DNA of 64,000 bases, from contig QNQO01000674.1 of assembly GCA_003290165.1 (NCBI GenBank), positions 248,001 through 312,000 on the forward strand, read 5' to 3'. The translations under genes and the position numbers were made by a program. The stretch comes from Berberis thunbergii. Its lineage: Eukaryota > Streptophyta > Magnoliopsida > Ranunculales > Berberidaceae. How positions within the stretch are numbered: position 1 is the stretch's first letter; each line of letters opens with the position of its first letter. The notes under the pieces are model-generated. The model was not told where the DNA came from. It searched no databases and saw only the letters and a list, made by a program, of their open reading frames with translations. This document shows, piece after piece, positions 24,240-37,316 of this stretch.

Positions 24240-26812
24240 CATGCAATATGTAACAGATTCATCTACAAGGTATGCTTTTGCTATTGATCCTTCTATGTAT
24301 CTGAATTTTTAGCATAGTTTTTGTATCGTTTCATTAACCTATCAATCATAAATAAAATGATAAATTAGTATATAATATAATAAGATAACGTGATGACGTG
24401 CACTAAAATTAGAAAAGTTATTTACCGCTCAAAGGGATACATCCATCGATATCGAACTGGACCACCAAGCATCGCTTCTTTGGTTAGATTAGCCATACAA
24501 TGCACACTTATAACAAAGAATGAAGGTGGAAGCTCCTTTTCAAGGACACAAATTGCCTCAATCACACCTTTGTGTGCCAATTGAAGATCAATTTTGTTGA
24601 TTACTTTAGCACATAAGATATTAAGGAATAAGCTAATTCTTTGAATAACAATTCTTAAATCTTTATCCTTCTTGTCATGAAATACATGTCTAAGCAAAAC
24701 TGGAAGTAAATGTTTCATAATGAAATTGTAGTCATGTGACTTCAGTCCTCTTAGCTCCAGGGGATTGCCAAGAATGCATTTACTCAACTTGGATGAAAAT
24801 CCACTCGGCAATTTCAACTCTTTTAGTGTATTCATAAATACTTTTTTTTCTTTCTTGGTCAAGGCAAATGATGTTTTTGGCATTGAAGCTTTTCTCGTTT
24901 CAGCGTCATGGCTAAACCAATATCTCTTATGAGTTCCCATGTCTTCCATATCTTTTCGAGCATTCTCACCATCCTTTGTTTTCTTAGAGACATTCAACAA
25001 AATGTTCAATAAGTGTTCAATGACATTCTTTTCAGTATGCATCACATCAATATTATGTCGTAGCTCAACAAACTTCCAGCACGACAAATCAAATAAAATG
25101 GACCTTCTAGACCACGGTGGCACAATGTTATTGGTTGGTTCATCATTGATGTTATCATTATCGGTTATTCTTGCGCTTTTGACCACTAACCCTACCTTGT
25201 GTAGAACTACCTTCCAAAATTTTCACTATTCTTCGTTCAACTTCTTCGCTAGATAATCGTCGTGGAGCACGATGATGTTCAACATATTTGTTGAATCCCT
25301 TGTCATCTCTAAAATTGTGTTTTGTAGGTAAAAAACGTCAACGACCTCTATAGCATATCTTCCGACTATTTGAAAGACGTTCAGATTCTGCATCATCAAC
25401 ACAAATAGGGCTACATTATAACCATGAACATTACAACCAGCTAGAGTCCCATAAACAAGAAAGTCATGGATACCCCAAAACAACATTGCTTTCAATCGAA
25501 AATTGCTTTTAGTACACACATCCCAAGTTGAAACACCATCTGCCCACAATTCCTTCAACTCTTCTACTAATGGCTCCAGGCCAACATCAATATTCTTCCC
25601 GGGTGCTTTTGGCCCTGATATTAACAAGGTTAACAAACAAAACTCCTTTTTCATGCATAAAAAAGGTGAAGATTCAGAGGTGCTGTTATTACTGACCAAC
25701 AACTATAAGCATTACTTAGATTTCCACGTGGGTTAAAACCATCAGTTGATATTGCAAGTCTCAAATTCCTACTATCAGAGGCAAACTCTGGTCATCTCAT
25801 ATTTGTTGAAGTCCATTGTGCTGAATCACATGGATGTCTCATCAAACTCCCATCTGAACAAGCATCCTTGTGCGAAGTCATTGCTTCACCAATCCACGGT
25901 ATGCTAAAAAATCTTTTCAACCTTGGAATCAATGGAAAATACTTTAACCTTTTTAGCTTCTTTCTTGTATACCTTGCCAGACTTGTTGTCATCGTCATCC
26001 ACATAAACCTTATACCTACCAGAACCACATTTTGGACAAGTAACCAGACCCTCATAGTCTTTCCAATAGAGTATGCATTCATTGGCACATGCATGTATTG
26101 TCTTACATTCCATCCCCATATCTTTAATTGTGTTTTTCATGTTTGGGTAGTTATCTGGCAAATTACAATCATCTGGCAATAAGGTTTTTAGCCATTTTAA
26201 CAACATTGTCAAACTATTATCACTCCAACTAAAATGAGTCTTAAAATTCTGCAATTCAATAATAGTGGACAACGTGGTCTTATCCTTAGGACACCCATTG
26301 TACAAAGGCACAGTCGCTTTTTCCTTATACTTTTAATACTTCTTATTCATAACTGTCTCAGGTTCACAAGAAAGTTTCAGACCACCTTATGGATTACCGC
26401 CAAAACATTCTTCGACGGTGTCATTCAAGTCATTTATCCCATCATCAGCCTCCACGGATTGCATGTTGAGGAATACATCATCAACTATGTTGCTCATCCT
26501 AAGATATTCAAAGGCATCATCAGGTTCAACCACTTCTGTCATAGGTACATCAGTCACCTGCTTGTTTATATTCTCTCCATAATGTATCCACGTGACATAA
26601 TTGGTATCAATGTCATGGCTTAACAAATGAACACCTATGTCGTCAATACTAATGTTTCCGCTTGAGTTCCTACATCGAACACATGGGCAAGGAAAAAGAC
26701 TCTCTCCATTTGCATTATCCTCAACAAACTTTTGGAATTGTCTAACGCCGTATATGTACATTGCACTTCCCCGTTTGTTCATCCATGACTTATCTAAAGG
26801 AATTGTCGACAT
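24240..26812 (-). pseudogene. CACTA TNP2-type transposase, broken
   Basis: Minus-strand pieces are in family order. 26387-26812 has DKSWMNKRGSAMYIYGVRQF and CPCVRCRN, the N-terminal transposase-associated domain. 25792-26311 has GCPKDKTTLSTI, CKTIHACANECILYWKDYEG and a CPKC knuckle, the Transposase_21 start. 25226-25702 has GLEPLVEELKELWADGVSTW and NVALF. 24422-25186 has WKFVELRHNIDVMHTEKNVI, LKSHDYNFIMKHLLPVLLR and a DUF4218-like tail. Weaker similarity continues to 24240. Stops and frameshifts separate the pieces. The intact enzyme would bind element ends and catalyse excision; this copy cannot. Confidence 0.88.
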
Positions 26813-26829
26813 TTCTACACACCAAAAAT

Positions 26830-27495
26830 TAAAAGATTGACTTTAATCAAACACTCATGAAAATTAAAAGATTGAGAGTGACACTTTTATGAGGATAGTT
26901 TCCATAGGAACCATACCATGAGGAGGCTATCTTCCCCTTAATCATCTCTTTTTGAGGCTCATGAATTGGCATAGGAAGCAAATTAGTTTACTAGAATAAT
27001 ATCTAAGAGTGTATGCTTAATCAACTAGTATTCAATAGACGTGGAATACATGGGAGTACCCTACTACCTCCATCTTTCCAATCAGTTTCAGTTCATCAGA
27101 GATTTAATATCCTGAGGAGTCCAGCTATGTAATTACAATTTTTGCTCCTTGAAGATTGCATGAGATTGTTTCGACAAGTTAGATTTTAATATTACAGGGC
27201 AATGTTCAAAGGGTTACATGCTTCATAGCTTAGTTTTTTCTAGGATTTAAGTTGAATGTACCAGTCGTTGTAGATTCAACTTATAGGTAACTGGTCTTGC
27301 CATGGATTCCATGCAACCAAAAAAACCTTTAGTTTTGTTCTACACATTTAACATAACGGAAATGATGGAAATTAAGCAGGAAACTAAACAGGAAGTAGTA
27401 CTAAACTATTGTGAATTTACTTGTTGAATATGTAAACAGTGTTGAACTATTAAGCAGGAAACTAAACCAGATTTTGTACATCATACAAGCCATAC
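26830..27495. other. Unassigned CACTA B interior
   Basis: This lies between the transposase start and the captured UBA-gene exon. I see no gene. It may hold the transposase leader. Confidence 0.35.
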
Positions 27496-27699
27496 CTTTT
27501 TTTCTTGAACTGGTGGTGCAGCTTTGGCCTCTGCAGGATTTTCTGGTGGCAATCCTAACTTTCGCTATCTTTCTGCCTGCCAAGCCAAGAAAAACAGTTA
27601 GATTTGACACGACCAATTGCAGCCTACATGCACACATATATAAGCTAAGCATTGGTTTAGATTAAATTGAGATTGTCAAAATCAAGAATATATCCCAAT

Positions 27700-28450
27700 G
27701 GCATCCAACAATGTGATTGTTCAGAATCATTTCCCCAAGGTGGTGACATTGAGGAAAGGTAGGGTTTATATTTGCCGAAGATGGAAACTCTCGTACTTCT
27801 TTTTAAATTTAAAATTTCATAAATTTTTTCCATATATCAGTGTTCTATTTATTTATTTTTTGGTAATTAGTGTTCTGGAAAAAAAATTAATGTCATTTTT
27901 CAAATGAGACCAATGACCAATATTGAATTATAGGAATTTTTTTAAGCATTAATAGCACATTACCATACTATAATAGCCTAACATGTTTCAAAGACACGAG
28001 GTGCTAAATGTACTGGAAGGGGGGGGGGGGGGGGGGTTGGACGAGCTTGTTGTCTGAATTCAATAGATCTATGGATCAGAAGTGGTTTTGGTGGCACAAT
28101 TAATATATGAAAATTTGTTTGTGAGAAAATCATTTAGAAACATTGGGCGATGATTGGTGATACATAAGAGAGAATGTGAGAACAAGGGTTTCTTATTGAA
28201 CAGCTGTATTCTAGACTAGTGGAAGTAGTTTGGTGTCTGGGGTTGGAACTGTCAACCTATTCCAACCACTTAGGGATATTTAGTTACATTTCAATGGCCA
28301 TGCTTCAACTGCAGGAAGGACTAAACCAATATGTGTTCCTGTATAATCTATTAGAGGTTATGTTGGGATTCGCAGGAAAGAAAATGTGAGATCCATTTGT
28401 AAATTCGTCTAGAAAATATTGGTAAAGTTGCTTACTATTTTAGCAGACCA
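27700..28450. other. Unassigned sequence with an 18-base G run
   Basis: I see no gene. A run of 18 G residues lies at 28019-28036, a potential G-quadruplex or assembly-sensitive tract. A short plus-strand open frame at 27698 has no recognised match. Confidence 0.4.
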
Positions 28451-28548
28451 ATCTCAAGGGAGTTTTTGAAAAACAGAAAAATTGTCATGTATAAGGTCTA
28501 TTATACAATCGATACTAGATATATGATCAAGTAAAAGAAGGTCGCCAA

Positions 28549-28601
28549 AAATAATAATGATAATAATAATATTAGTAATAACAATAATAATAATAATAAG
28601 G
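28549..28601. repeat. Imperfect (AAT)n microsatellite
   Basis: AATAATAATAAT-type trinucleotides with a few interruptions. Confidence 0.9.
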
Positions 28602-29399
28602 GTTAGTTGTGATTTACACCCATAATAAATAGCTAATATGAGATCACCCGAATAGCTATCCGTATTGCAGTCATAACCAAGACTAACAGTTTCTGTCCCT
28701 CGACTGTTAGACACCTCACGTGCTTAATTTTGTTGACAAAATTACCTTTGAGTAAAGAGAGGATGAGAGGGGGAGGTGGCAATAGCGCTGGGTGGCGATG
28801 AACCGATCATAGATGGGGAAAGATAGGGTCAGTGGCTGGCTATGGGGTGGTGGTGAACTGCTGCTGCAAAGAGAGAAAAAGAAGAGGGGAGGGGATCTGG
28901 GGTGGTGACAAACTGAATAAAGAAGGAAAAAGAAGGGGGGTGGCCAACTGAAATCATACCTCAATAAAATAAGAATTCTCAGCCGCATTAAATGTGTTTA
29001 TGAAGTATGAACTTAAACAAATTATTCTTCAATCATACCTCAATAAAATATAAGTTGAGAATTCAACATATACCTTATCCTTTTCGAGTTTTTGACGGAT
29101 CTTCTCCCATGCTTTTATCTCTTCCTCCTTCTCTGCTTTCCGCAAGGCAATTATCCTACAACAGGAAAATGAATCTATTTTAGTTTTAGGGGGCAAACAA
29201 ATAAATTGCACAAAAATGGGTGAAGTGAAATAAGATAATGGTGAAGACTGAAGACAATAAAACATTTTCTAACCAAAAATATTTTTCGTATCAAGACAAA
29301 CCGTTTTCTTTCATTATCTTCCTCAATCCGCTTTGCTTCAAGAAGCTCCTTACCTATACAAATTCTCTCCTACAAATAACGGTACTATTAGGTTAGACA

Positions 29400-30600
29400 T
29401 TATTAATGCCTGACCAAAAATATCAACAAAATCAACAGAATGCAAAACTCTTTCAAAATTTGTCCAAAATATGTCCTAGAACTATGCATCAACCAAGTTG
29501 AAATCCTAAAGAGGGAAAATAAAAAGAGGGAAAAGTCTAATACATCTTAAATAGTCAGTAGGTTATAGTGATTACTCAAAAGCATTAGCTGTAAAACCAT
29601 TAACCTACTAATATTTACATCCTCTTCCATTATGTTTGCCTTTTTTTTTTTCATTCATTTTTTAAATGGCCTTATATAATATACATCAAGTAACTACATT
29701 AAAGTTGGCCATAGATCAATAGAGCTTATATAAACACACCTAATGAATGAGTTAGACAATCAAACTTGGGCAGTCGACTTACAATGTGAAAAAAAAAGTG
29801 CAAGTAAGAAGAGAAAATGTCAATAGATTCTATCAGATGCATTAAATCCATAACAATGCAACTTCCCAATCCCATAATACAATTTTGAATCAAAAACAAA
29901 AAGACAAGTCATTGGTGAACCATAAAATGTCAATGCTCGAAACACCAACAATTAAAGCCATTTTTATATTAAAAACACGCTTCATTTTGTTACTATCCAA
30001 ATGACCCAAAAAAAAAACTCGCACTGTGTATCTCAATTTCTGTCAGCTGATTGATAGATCTAGTGTGTAGTACTTTCAAATAGTTTGTTTGGGAAGAGCA
30101 GCTCAGCCGTAGGTCTTCAAATTTCTATCAGGAAGTAGTGCTGAACTATTAAGCAGGAAACTAAACAGATTCAACAAGCACAAAACAGTGATGCAATCCA
30201 AACCAAACATTAGTCAGCAAGAAATCACGAATCGAAACCAGAAAGAATTGAATCTCAAATCGATCGATATCGATAACAACACACAGTACAGTAAGTGCAA
30301 AAAAAACCCAAATAAGTGCAAAAATTACCCAAATAATCGCAAACAATCACGAATTGCAAACAATCAAACAACCCAAATAACAGTAAGTGCAATCAAACAA
30401 TCACAACAATTTCAAACAATCATGAATCGATTCAATACAGTAAGTGCAAAAAAAAAACCCAAATAACACATAAATCACAAACCTCTTTCACTTCTTTTTC
30501 TTTCTCTTCACACTCTCTTCTGCTCCTCTCTTTCACTATTTGATTTTCTAACAAACCCTAAAATGAAAATGGAAGGAGGCGGGAATGCCAATTTTTTTCG
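29400..30600. other. AT-rich 5' region of CACTA B
   Basis: No gene is recognised. From 30290 to 30470 several copies of AAGTGCAA and CCCAAATAA form a loose repeat. A pyrimidine-rich stretch at 30480-30540 precedes AACAAACCCTAAAATG, like a plant transcript leader when read on the minus strand. Confidence 0.35.
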
Positions 30601-30639
30601 CAAGCGAAAGTGTTTTCGCAATGACGCGCCAAATCGTGA

Positions 30640-30818
30640 AATGGATGTGAGCCGTGGCAACACAAGTGTTTTCGCAATTACACAGGTGCATTTCTTTTTA
30701 TAGCCACAGTTTTAGGCCCTTGGCCAATCTAGCCACGATTTTTGGGCCGTGGCAAATAAACTAACGGTTTTGAGCCGTGACCATCTTCGTGTAGCTAATA
30801 AAGCCTTTTGGTGTAGTG
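30640..30818. repeat. 5' terminal array of CACTA B
   Basis: Units such as TAGCCACGATTTTTGGGCCG and TAACGGTTTTGAGCCGTG appear in alternating orientation, ending TTTTGGTGTAGTG. Confidence 0.75.
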
Positions 30819-32556
30819 AATATAGCTGGTATAAGTAATCTTCATCTTTAATAATAAAAAATTAAGTTGACATGCGGTGACATTAAGTTAAATACAAAAG
30901 AAAACACCTAAAAGATATGTAATTCCTCAACAAGGAAAAAATCTCATGCTAATAAGTTTCTATCATATTTAAATTAAATATTTATCTTTCCTATATTTAC
31001 TTTGTGGAGATGATCATGGCAAACTCGACCTGCAAAAATGTTAGTAGACTTGCCATCATGCACAAAATGGTGATAAACAAATGGATGTAACTTTTCAAAT
31101 GATCATAATTTATCAATTAAGACAGTTAGGTTCATGCATTATCTATTTTAAACAAATTATTCATTTTCAATGAATTCATCATCTTAGACAATACCACATT
31201 CGCACTACCTCCATGCCAAATATTCACGTCAATATACGTCTCTCATATAAAAGAGACTTCTCTGTCATCCATGCCTAAGTGAGAACGTTACATATGAGCA
31301 TGCATTATCGGATACCCCTAACTATATGATAACAATTAAAGTCACTATTTGGTTACCATTTGCGGATAATATCTCACATCATATTTTTTTATGGATAAAT
31401 ACTCAAGCCTATTTTAAGCATTTCAAAATTCACTCCCCTTTCGCAACACCTAACACGAAGGTTATTTAGTTCCTCTTTAATGCAAGACCCAACCTGAATG
31501 TTACTTAGTTTCTTTATAAGAAAGAGGCATTATAAACAACAAAAAGTATATGGTAGTTCTAAGGGATAAAATTTAATGTGATTATAGTTTATGAACTCAA
31601 GGTTATCCATATCGCATATTGTGACATGTCAAAATTCTTAAACAGTGATACTTTGTCAATCATAAACAAGTCCACCACACTATCCACTAATTCTTTTAAG
31701 GAAATAAGTATTTTCATAAACAAAATTTTGATAACAAAACGGCGATCAAACTCATTCAATATAAAAATTCGTACTCCGTAGCAAGTCAATTTAAATAAAA
31801 ATCAAATTCAAGTTTAATGAAGGATCACACATACTAACTACTACTTTCAAGTCATAATATAATAATGCAAATACCAATACACATATCCACTTTCTTTGCA
31901 ATACATGAAAAACAACATGAATATCAATTCGCATAACAGTACAAATACCCAAATGCATTTCATGAAAGGATGAATCCTCACAAATTAATTCCAACGTAAC
32001 TAACAACAACTCCATCATCTAAGGTGATCACGTAACAAAATCTACATTGAAAATGCTGTCACAGTTCATCATGTATACATCTATTAAAAAAATACATATA
32101 TAAATATTCAATACCATATTTATATATTTTCATACAAAATATTACCTAATTTTTACAAAATAAATATTTCAATGGTTTAGTTCTAAACATATTGTTCACT
32201 CCACATGCAGACAAATTAAAATTCTGAATTTAAACTCCAAATATACCAATAAACAACAAATATTATTTTTGTAATCCACAACTTATACATGGCAAATACT
32301 GTCAAATGAAATGTATGCTTAAGTAAATTTAATGTCAAATATATCCTAAACATAATACTACAAAATGTATTCTAAACATAATACTACAATTCTTCAACGT
32401 GATTAAGTAAGATTTTTATTTGTGCATAAATACTCAGAATAAAAAGTATTATAAAGAAATTTTAACCCACAAAAAGTGAGAAGTACTCATATATGAAACT
32501 ATGTGTGAGAAAGGCATTTGAACACCATTGAATAGTAAAATCTCCGCAAAGCAAGA
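30819..32556. other. AT-rich intergenic sequence, no recognised feature
   Basis: Open frames are short and look random. I found no RNA gene, inverted repeat or transposon motif here. Confidence 0.45.
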
Positions 32557-33004
32557 TGTTGCGCCTTATTGCGGAAGCGAGTAGACACTGACAATTGCAC
32601 ACAAGTACCACAAGGATTCAATCAATTAAATAGAGCAACTAGCAATGAAAGAAATTAGAGAAAACCAAGAACATCCCACAGGAGACACAAGGTTTACGTG
32701 GTTCGGCGAATTGCCTACGTCCACGGTGAGGCGATTCCACTATATTCAAGAACAAGGTACAAGAAGATGACAATTCTAACACAATCTCTCAACAAGAGAT
32801 GAAACAATTCCATCAATTATCTTTCTCTATTCCCTGTGCTTCACAGTTTTTCTACATGCAATAATAATAAAAAGCACCTATAGTTCCTAGTATATATAGG
32901 AACAACAGTTTCCTGTTTCGCAGTAGTTTCCTGTTTCCTAGAATTTGTTTCCTGTTCAAAAATGTTTCCTGTTTCACAAAACAATTTCCTGTTCCTGTTT
33001 CACA
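32557..33004 (-). repeat. 3' LTR of the copia element
   Basis: 448 bp, starting TGTTGCGCC and ending TTTCACA on the plus strand. It contains TTTCCTGTTTC repeats and a minus-strand TATATATA-type site near 32895. Confidence 0.92.
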
Positions 33005-33139
33005 ATTCTCCACCTCGGCGAATTTTTTTTAAGGAAAAAATGAGCCGAAACAAGGCATAAGAATAAACTGATGAACACTCCACTATAGCTTTGTCACCTC
33101 ACGAAACCGCCCCGAAGGGCAACGCCCCAAAGGGCCCTC

Positions 33140-34973
33140 AATCAACATGACTCAATGTGGAGTAAGTCCAAACAATGTTGGAACTTAACTCCAGAAACAA
33201 CCTTTGTCAACATATCAGCAGGGTTGTCTTTTGTATGTACTTTCACCAAAGACACATCACCATCCTCAATTACATCTCGAACAAAGTGATATCAGATGTC
33301 AATATGCTTAGTCCTTGCGTGATGAACCTGATTTTTAGCCAAGTGGATGGCACTCTGACTGTCACAGAGAACCTCAACACTATCTTGTTCCACACCCAAG
33401 TCATTTACAAGACCTTGAAGCCACAATGCTTCTTTTACACCTTCTGTCAATGCCATATACTCTGCCTCTGTAGTAGAGAGAGCCACTGTATCTTGAAGCA
33501 TAGATCTCCAACTAACCGGGGCACCATATATCTGAAATATGTAACCAGTAGTAGATCTTCGTTTATCTAGATCACCAACATAATCAGAATCAACAAACCC
33601 ACAAAACTGACATGAATCTCCACCGAAGTCCAAACCCACATCCAAGGTACCTTTTAAGTACCTAAGCATCCATTTCACTGCCTCGCAATGTTTCTTCCCA
33701 GGGTTTTCCATATACCTTCTCACAACACTAATAACTTGTGAAATGTAAGGGCGCGTACACACCATAGCATACATTAAACTACCAACTGCACTAGCATAAG
33801 GAACATGTGACATGTATTCCTTTTCTTCCACTATGACTGGAGATAACTTTCGAGAAAGTCTAAAATGTGAAGCCAAAGGAGTAATAATCGGCTTTGCATT
33901 TTCCATGCCAAACCGTGATATGACCTTCTCAAGGTACCCCTTCTGTGAAAGAAATAAATTTTTTTTCTCCCTTTCTATTCTTATCTCCATACCAAGTATT
34001 TTTCTTGCAGCACCCATATCCTTCATCTCAAACTCAGATGCAAGTTGAAACTTCAATTTATTTATCTCCACCATACTCTTACAGGCAATGAGCATATCGT
34101 CAACATAGAGCAAAAGATAAATAAAATCGCCACTACAAAGTTTTTTCAAGTAAACACAACAATCATACTTAATTCGTGTGAACCCATGTTTCAACATAAA
34201 AGTGTCAAACCGTTTGTACCACTGCCTAGGTGATTGCTTTAACCCATAAAGTGATCTCCTCAAACGACAAAGATGGTCTTCTTTTCCAACAACCTTAAAA
34301 CCTCTTGGCTGATGCATATAAATTTCCTCCTCTAAGTCTCCATGCAAGAAAGTTGTTTTCACATCAAGTTGTTCAAGCTCAAGGTCACCATGAGCTACCA
34401 AGTTCAACAACACACGTATAGAAGTGTGTTTTACCACAAGCGAAAATATTTCATTGTAGTCAACGCCTTCCCTCTGAGCAAAACCCTTAGCTACTAATAT
34501 TGCCTTGAACTGAGTACCAGACTCTAGAGTAGCTTGTTTCTTCTTAAACACCCACTTGCAGCCAATTGCTTTCCTTCCATTAGGCAATGACACTAGATCC
34601 CAAGTATGGTTCTTCTGGAGAGACTCCATCTCATCCTGCATAGCTACTAACCAACTCTGACTATCTGAATGACGAACGACCTGCTTGTAAGTAGTTGGCT
34701 CATCATCTTCCACTCATCTTCCACAGAGAGTGCATATGCAACCAAATAAACTGTATTCAACTGACCATAATGCTTCAACGGTTCTTCAAAGCCAAATTTT
34801 TGTACTTGCTTAACCGATCGTTTTGACCTAGTTAAGGCCAAAGGTTGCTGCTGGGATTGATTATTTTCAACTGGTTGTTGTTGCTCATGGTCTTCAGGCT
34901 CATAATTCAGATCATGTGTGCCTGCTTCAACCACTTGTTCATCTGTTGCATCCACAGACGCTTCAACTTTCAC
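33140..34973 (-). pseudogene. Copia reverse transcriptase and RNase H
   Basis: The main open frame 33292-34713 begins with the RVT_2 entry SWLVAMQDEMESLQKNHTWD. It continues through KWVFKKK, DVKTTFLHGDLEEEIYM and the catalytic YLLLYVDDMLIA. RNase H follows: GFVDSDYVGDLDKRRSTTGY, LSTTEAEYMAL and CDSQSAIHLAKN. A TGA interrupts HHARTKHIDI, and homology continues to about 33140. Upstream, 34647-34973 holds the linker with a short duplication that shifts frame. The YVDD catalytic aspartates are intact. Confidence 0.93.
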
Positions 34974-36331
34974 TTCTGAGTGTTACTAGATTCACCACCA
35001 CTATCAACCAGCTCCTTAGCTTTATTAAAAACTAACAAGGAATTCTCATCGAATGTAACATCTCGACTGATCACAAATTTATTATCCTCTAAACACCATA
35101 GACGATAACCCTTCACGACTTTCGCATACCCCAAGAAAATGGTCTTCTTAGCCCTAGCATCAAGCTTATTTTCTTTCACATGATAGTAGGTAATACAACC
35201 GAAAACTTTTAGTATACTGTAATCAGCATGTTCACCTGACCACACCTCATAAGGTGTTTTACAGTTTAATGTAGAATGTAGCGATCTATTAATCAAGAAA
35301 CACGGGGTGGCTATTGATTCAGCCCACCATTCTCTGCCAAGACAAGCATTGGAAGCGCATACATCTAGCTCTTTCAAGCATAATACGGTTCAATCTCTCA
35401 GCAACTTCATTTTGTTGTGGCATGTCTCTAACAGTCCAATGTCGAACAATTCCTTCCTGATCACAAAACTGTTTGAAAGTACCCTCAGTATACTCGGTAC
35501 CATTATCAGACCTCAAAGTCTTCACCTTTCTTCCAGTTCTATTTTCAACCATTGCTCGCCACCTTTTAAATGTCTCAAATACTTCATTTTTAGACTTCAA
35601 AAAATATACCCATGTGTAACGGGAATAATCATCAATGAAGGAGACAAAGTACCTGGAACCTCCCTTAGAGGCGACCTTCGCTGCCCCCCACACATCTGTA
35701 TGCACATAGTCTAGAATACCTTTGCTCTTGTGTTTGCTTGTACTGAATTTACCCTGCATTGTTTTCCATATACACAATGCTCGCAAAACTCCCAAGTCGG
35801 TTTCTGCATACCCTTCAGTAACCCTTGCTTGCTCAGTAGAGACAATCCTTTTTTTGTCATATGCCCAAGTCGCATGTGCCATAACCTATTGCTTTCCGAT
35901 GAAGAAGTTCCCACTGCCACATTTCCTGTTACAGTGTTACCTATCAAGGTGTACAAGTTACCTTGTTTGATCCCTTTCATGACAACCAAAGACCCACGGA
36001 CAACCTTTAAAACTCCACCTACTGCTGTAAACTTACAACCATTGGAGTCTAAAACACCAAGCGAGATAAGGATCTTTTTCAAGGCTGGGACATGCCTCAC
36101 ATCAGTTAGGGTTCCCACAACACCATCATACATCTTAATCCTCATTGTTCCAATTCCAACTGTCTTGCAAGCGTAATCATTACCCATCAGAACAGTACCA
36201 CCATCAATGTGCTCATAGGAAGTTAACCACTCCCTGTTTGGGCACATATGGTAAGAACACCCAGAGTCAAAGAGCCATCTCCTAGAGATTTTTGTGTTTT
36301 CACCCGCAACTGAATAACATTCTTCATCCTT
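34970..36331 (-). pseudogene. Copia protease and integrase region
   Basis: Following gag after a single TAA, the frame reads RWLFDSGCSYHMCPN, the aspartic protease site with DSG. It then shows the gag-pre-integrase zinc motif (LWHMRLGHMTKKGL.. CEHCVYGKQ) and the integrase core with DVWG, FIDDYSRYTWVYFLKSK, LRSDNGTEY and the glutamate in QQNEVAERLNR. Frameshifts near 35757 and 35360 split it into pieces 35711-36247, 35319-35882 and 34970-35377. It is inactive but little decayed. Confidence 0.9.
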
Positions 36332-37162
36332 TTACGTACTAGATGCATAACTTGCTTCACTAGTATCACCCTTATCTTGCTTTTTCTTGCCCTTCCAACT
36401 GTTATCATGATTATTCTTACCTTGATTTGGACAATTTTTTCTAATATGCCCCCACTCTCTACATTTGTGACATTGTGGACCTCTAGACTTTGATCTAGAT
36501 TTTCCACTCTTTGAAGATGATTTCACTTGAGAACTTCCTCTAACAACCAACCATTCAGCTTGATCTTTCCCACTACCATTTGATGAAGTTTTCTTCCGAA
36601 TCTCATTGGACAAGAGTGCACTAGTAGTTTCATCAAATGTAAGTTCATCTTTCCCAAACAAAATTGTTTGTACAAGATTTTCATATGACTGCGGCATGGA
36701 GTAAAGCAATATAATTGATTGGTCTTCATCCTCAATCTTCACATCCACATCTCTTAAATTTGAGATAATCCGTGTAAACTTGGTGATATGATCACCAATT
36801 GGAGTGCCCTCATCCATTGCTAGTCTGTACAATTGGGTTTTCAAGTATAACCTGTTTGATAATGTCTTAGTCATAAATTGTGACTCAAGCTTCAACCAAG
36901 CATCAGCTGCCGTAGTCTCTTCATTAACTAAAAAAACTACTAGACACAAGCAAATAGTAGCACGCGCCTCCAAATCCAATTCTTCCCATTCATCATCTGA
37001 CACGGTTTCAACTTTTTTATCCTTCCCTAGTAATGCCTTGTGTAATTTTTGAGAAATAAGCAAATTCCTCATTTGTATTCTCCAATATCCGAAATCGTTC
37101 TTACCATTAAATTTCTCGATTTCATACTTCCCCACATGTGCCTTGCTCACATTGGATGCCAT
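36332..37162 (-). pseudogene. Copia gag
   Basis: From the methionine of MASNVSKAHVGKYEIEKFNG the frame carries the UBN2-type gag domain: WRIQMRNLLISQ, TTAADAWLKLESQFMTKTLS and YLKTQLYRLAMDEGTP. It ends with the CCHC knuckle CHKCREWGHIRKNCP. It terminates at a TAA just before the protease, where the family normally reads through as one polyprotein, so the stop is probably a mutation. I chose this start because it sits at the usual gag N-terminus. Confidence 0.9.
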
Positions 37163-37316
37163 TGCAAACAAAACTTGTGACTTTCTAGACAAGAAGCTTC
37201 ACTGCGATTTTTTTTTTCAAACAACTTGTGCACAAACAAATCTTAGCACTTTTGAATCTTCACAATCTTGAGTAGAACAATTCAAGATCAGTTTCCCTTA
37301 GTGCTCTGATACCAAT

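Larger units (their letters stand above)
27496..29369 (-). pseudogene. Captured fragment, plant UBA-domain protein (coiled-coil region)
   Basis: Three minus-strand exons join in phase: 29302-29369, 29074-29155 and 27496-27576. They encode ERICIGKELLEAKRIEEDNE, then ALRKAEKEEEIKAWEKIRQK, then KLGLPPENPAEAKAAPPVQE. This charged region matches plant UBA/TS-N proteins with a PUB-like C-terminal half. A TAG stop interrupts the third exon shortly after its start. Neither the UBA domain nor the C-terminal domain is present. It sits at the 5' end of CACTA B in sense with the element. Confidence 0.62.
19483..30818 (-). mobile_element. CACTA (En/Spm) element B with TNP2 remnant and captured genes
   Basis: The left end is CACTATACCAAAAATACCC and the right end AAGCCTTTTGGTGTAGTG. 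An AAT target duplication lies at 19480-19482 and 30819-30821. The right terminus equals the left terminus of element A, so B is in the opposite orientation and its 5' end is on the right. On the minus strand it carries a decayed TNP2 transposase and exons of two host genes, one near each end. At 11.3 kb it has the size of an autonomous element, but its transposase is broken. Confidence 0.9.

Noticed and set aside
28019..28036. A regulatory G-quadruplex promoter
   Set aside because: A single G homopolymer with no gene nearby; more likely a slippage or assembly tract.
33140..37162. Host polyprotein or peptidase gene
   Set aside because: The domain order, LTRs, primer site and CAAGA duplication show that it is a copia retrotransposon.
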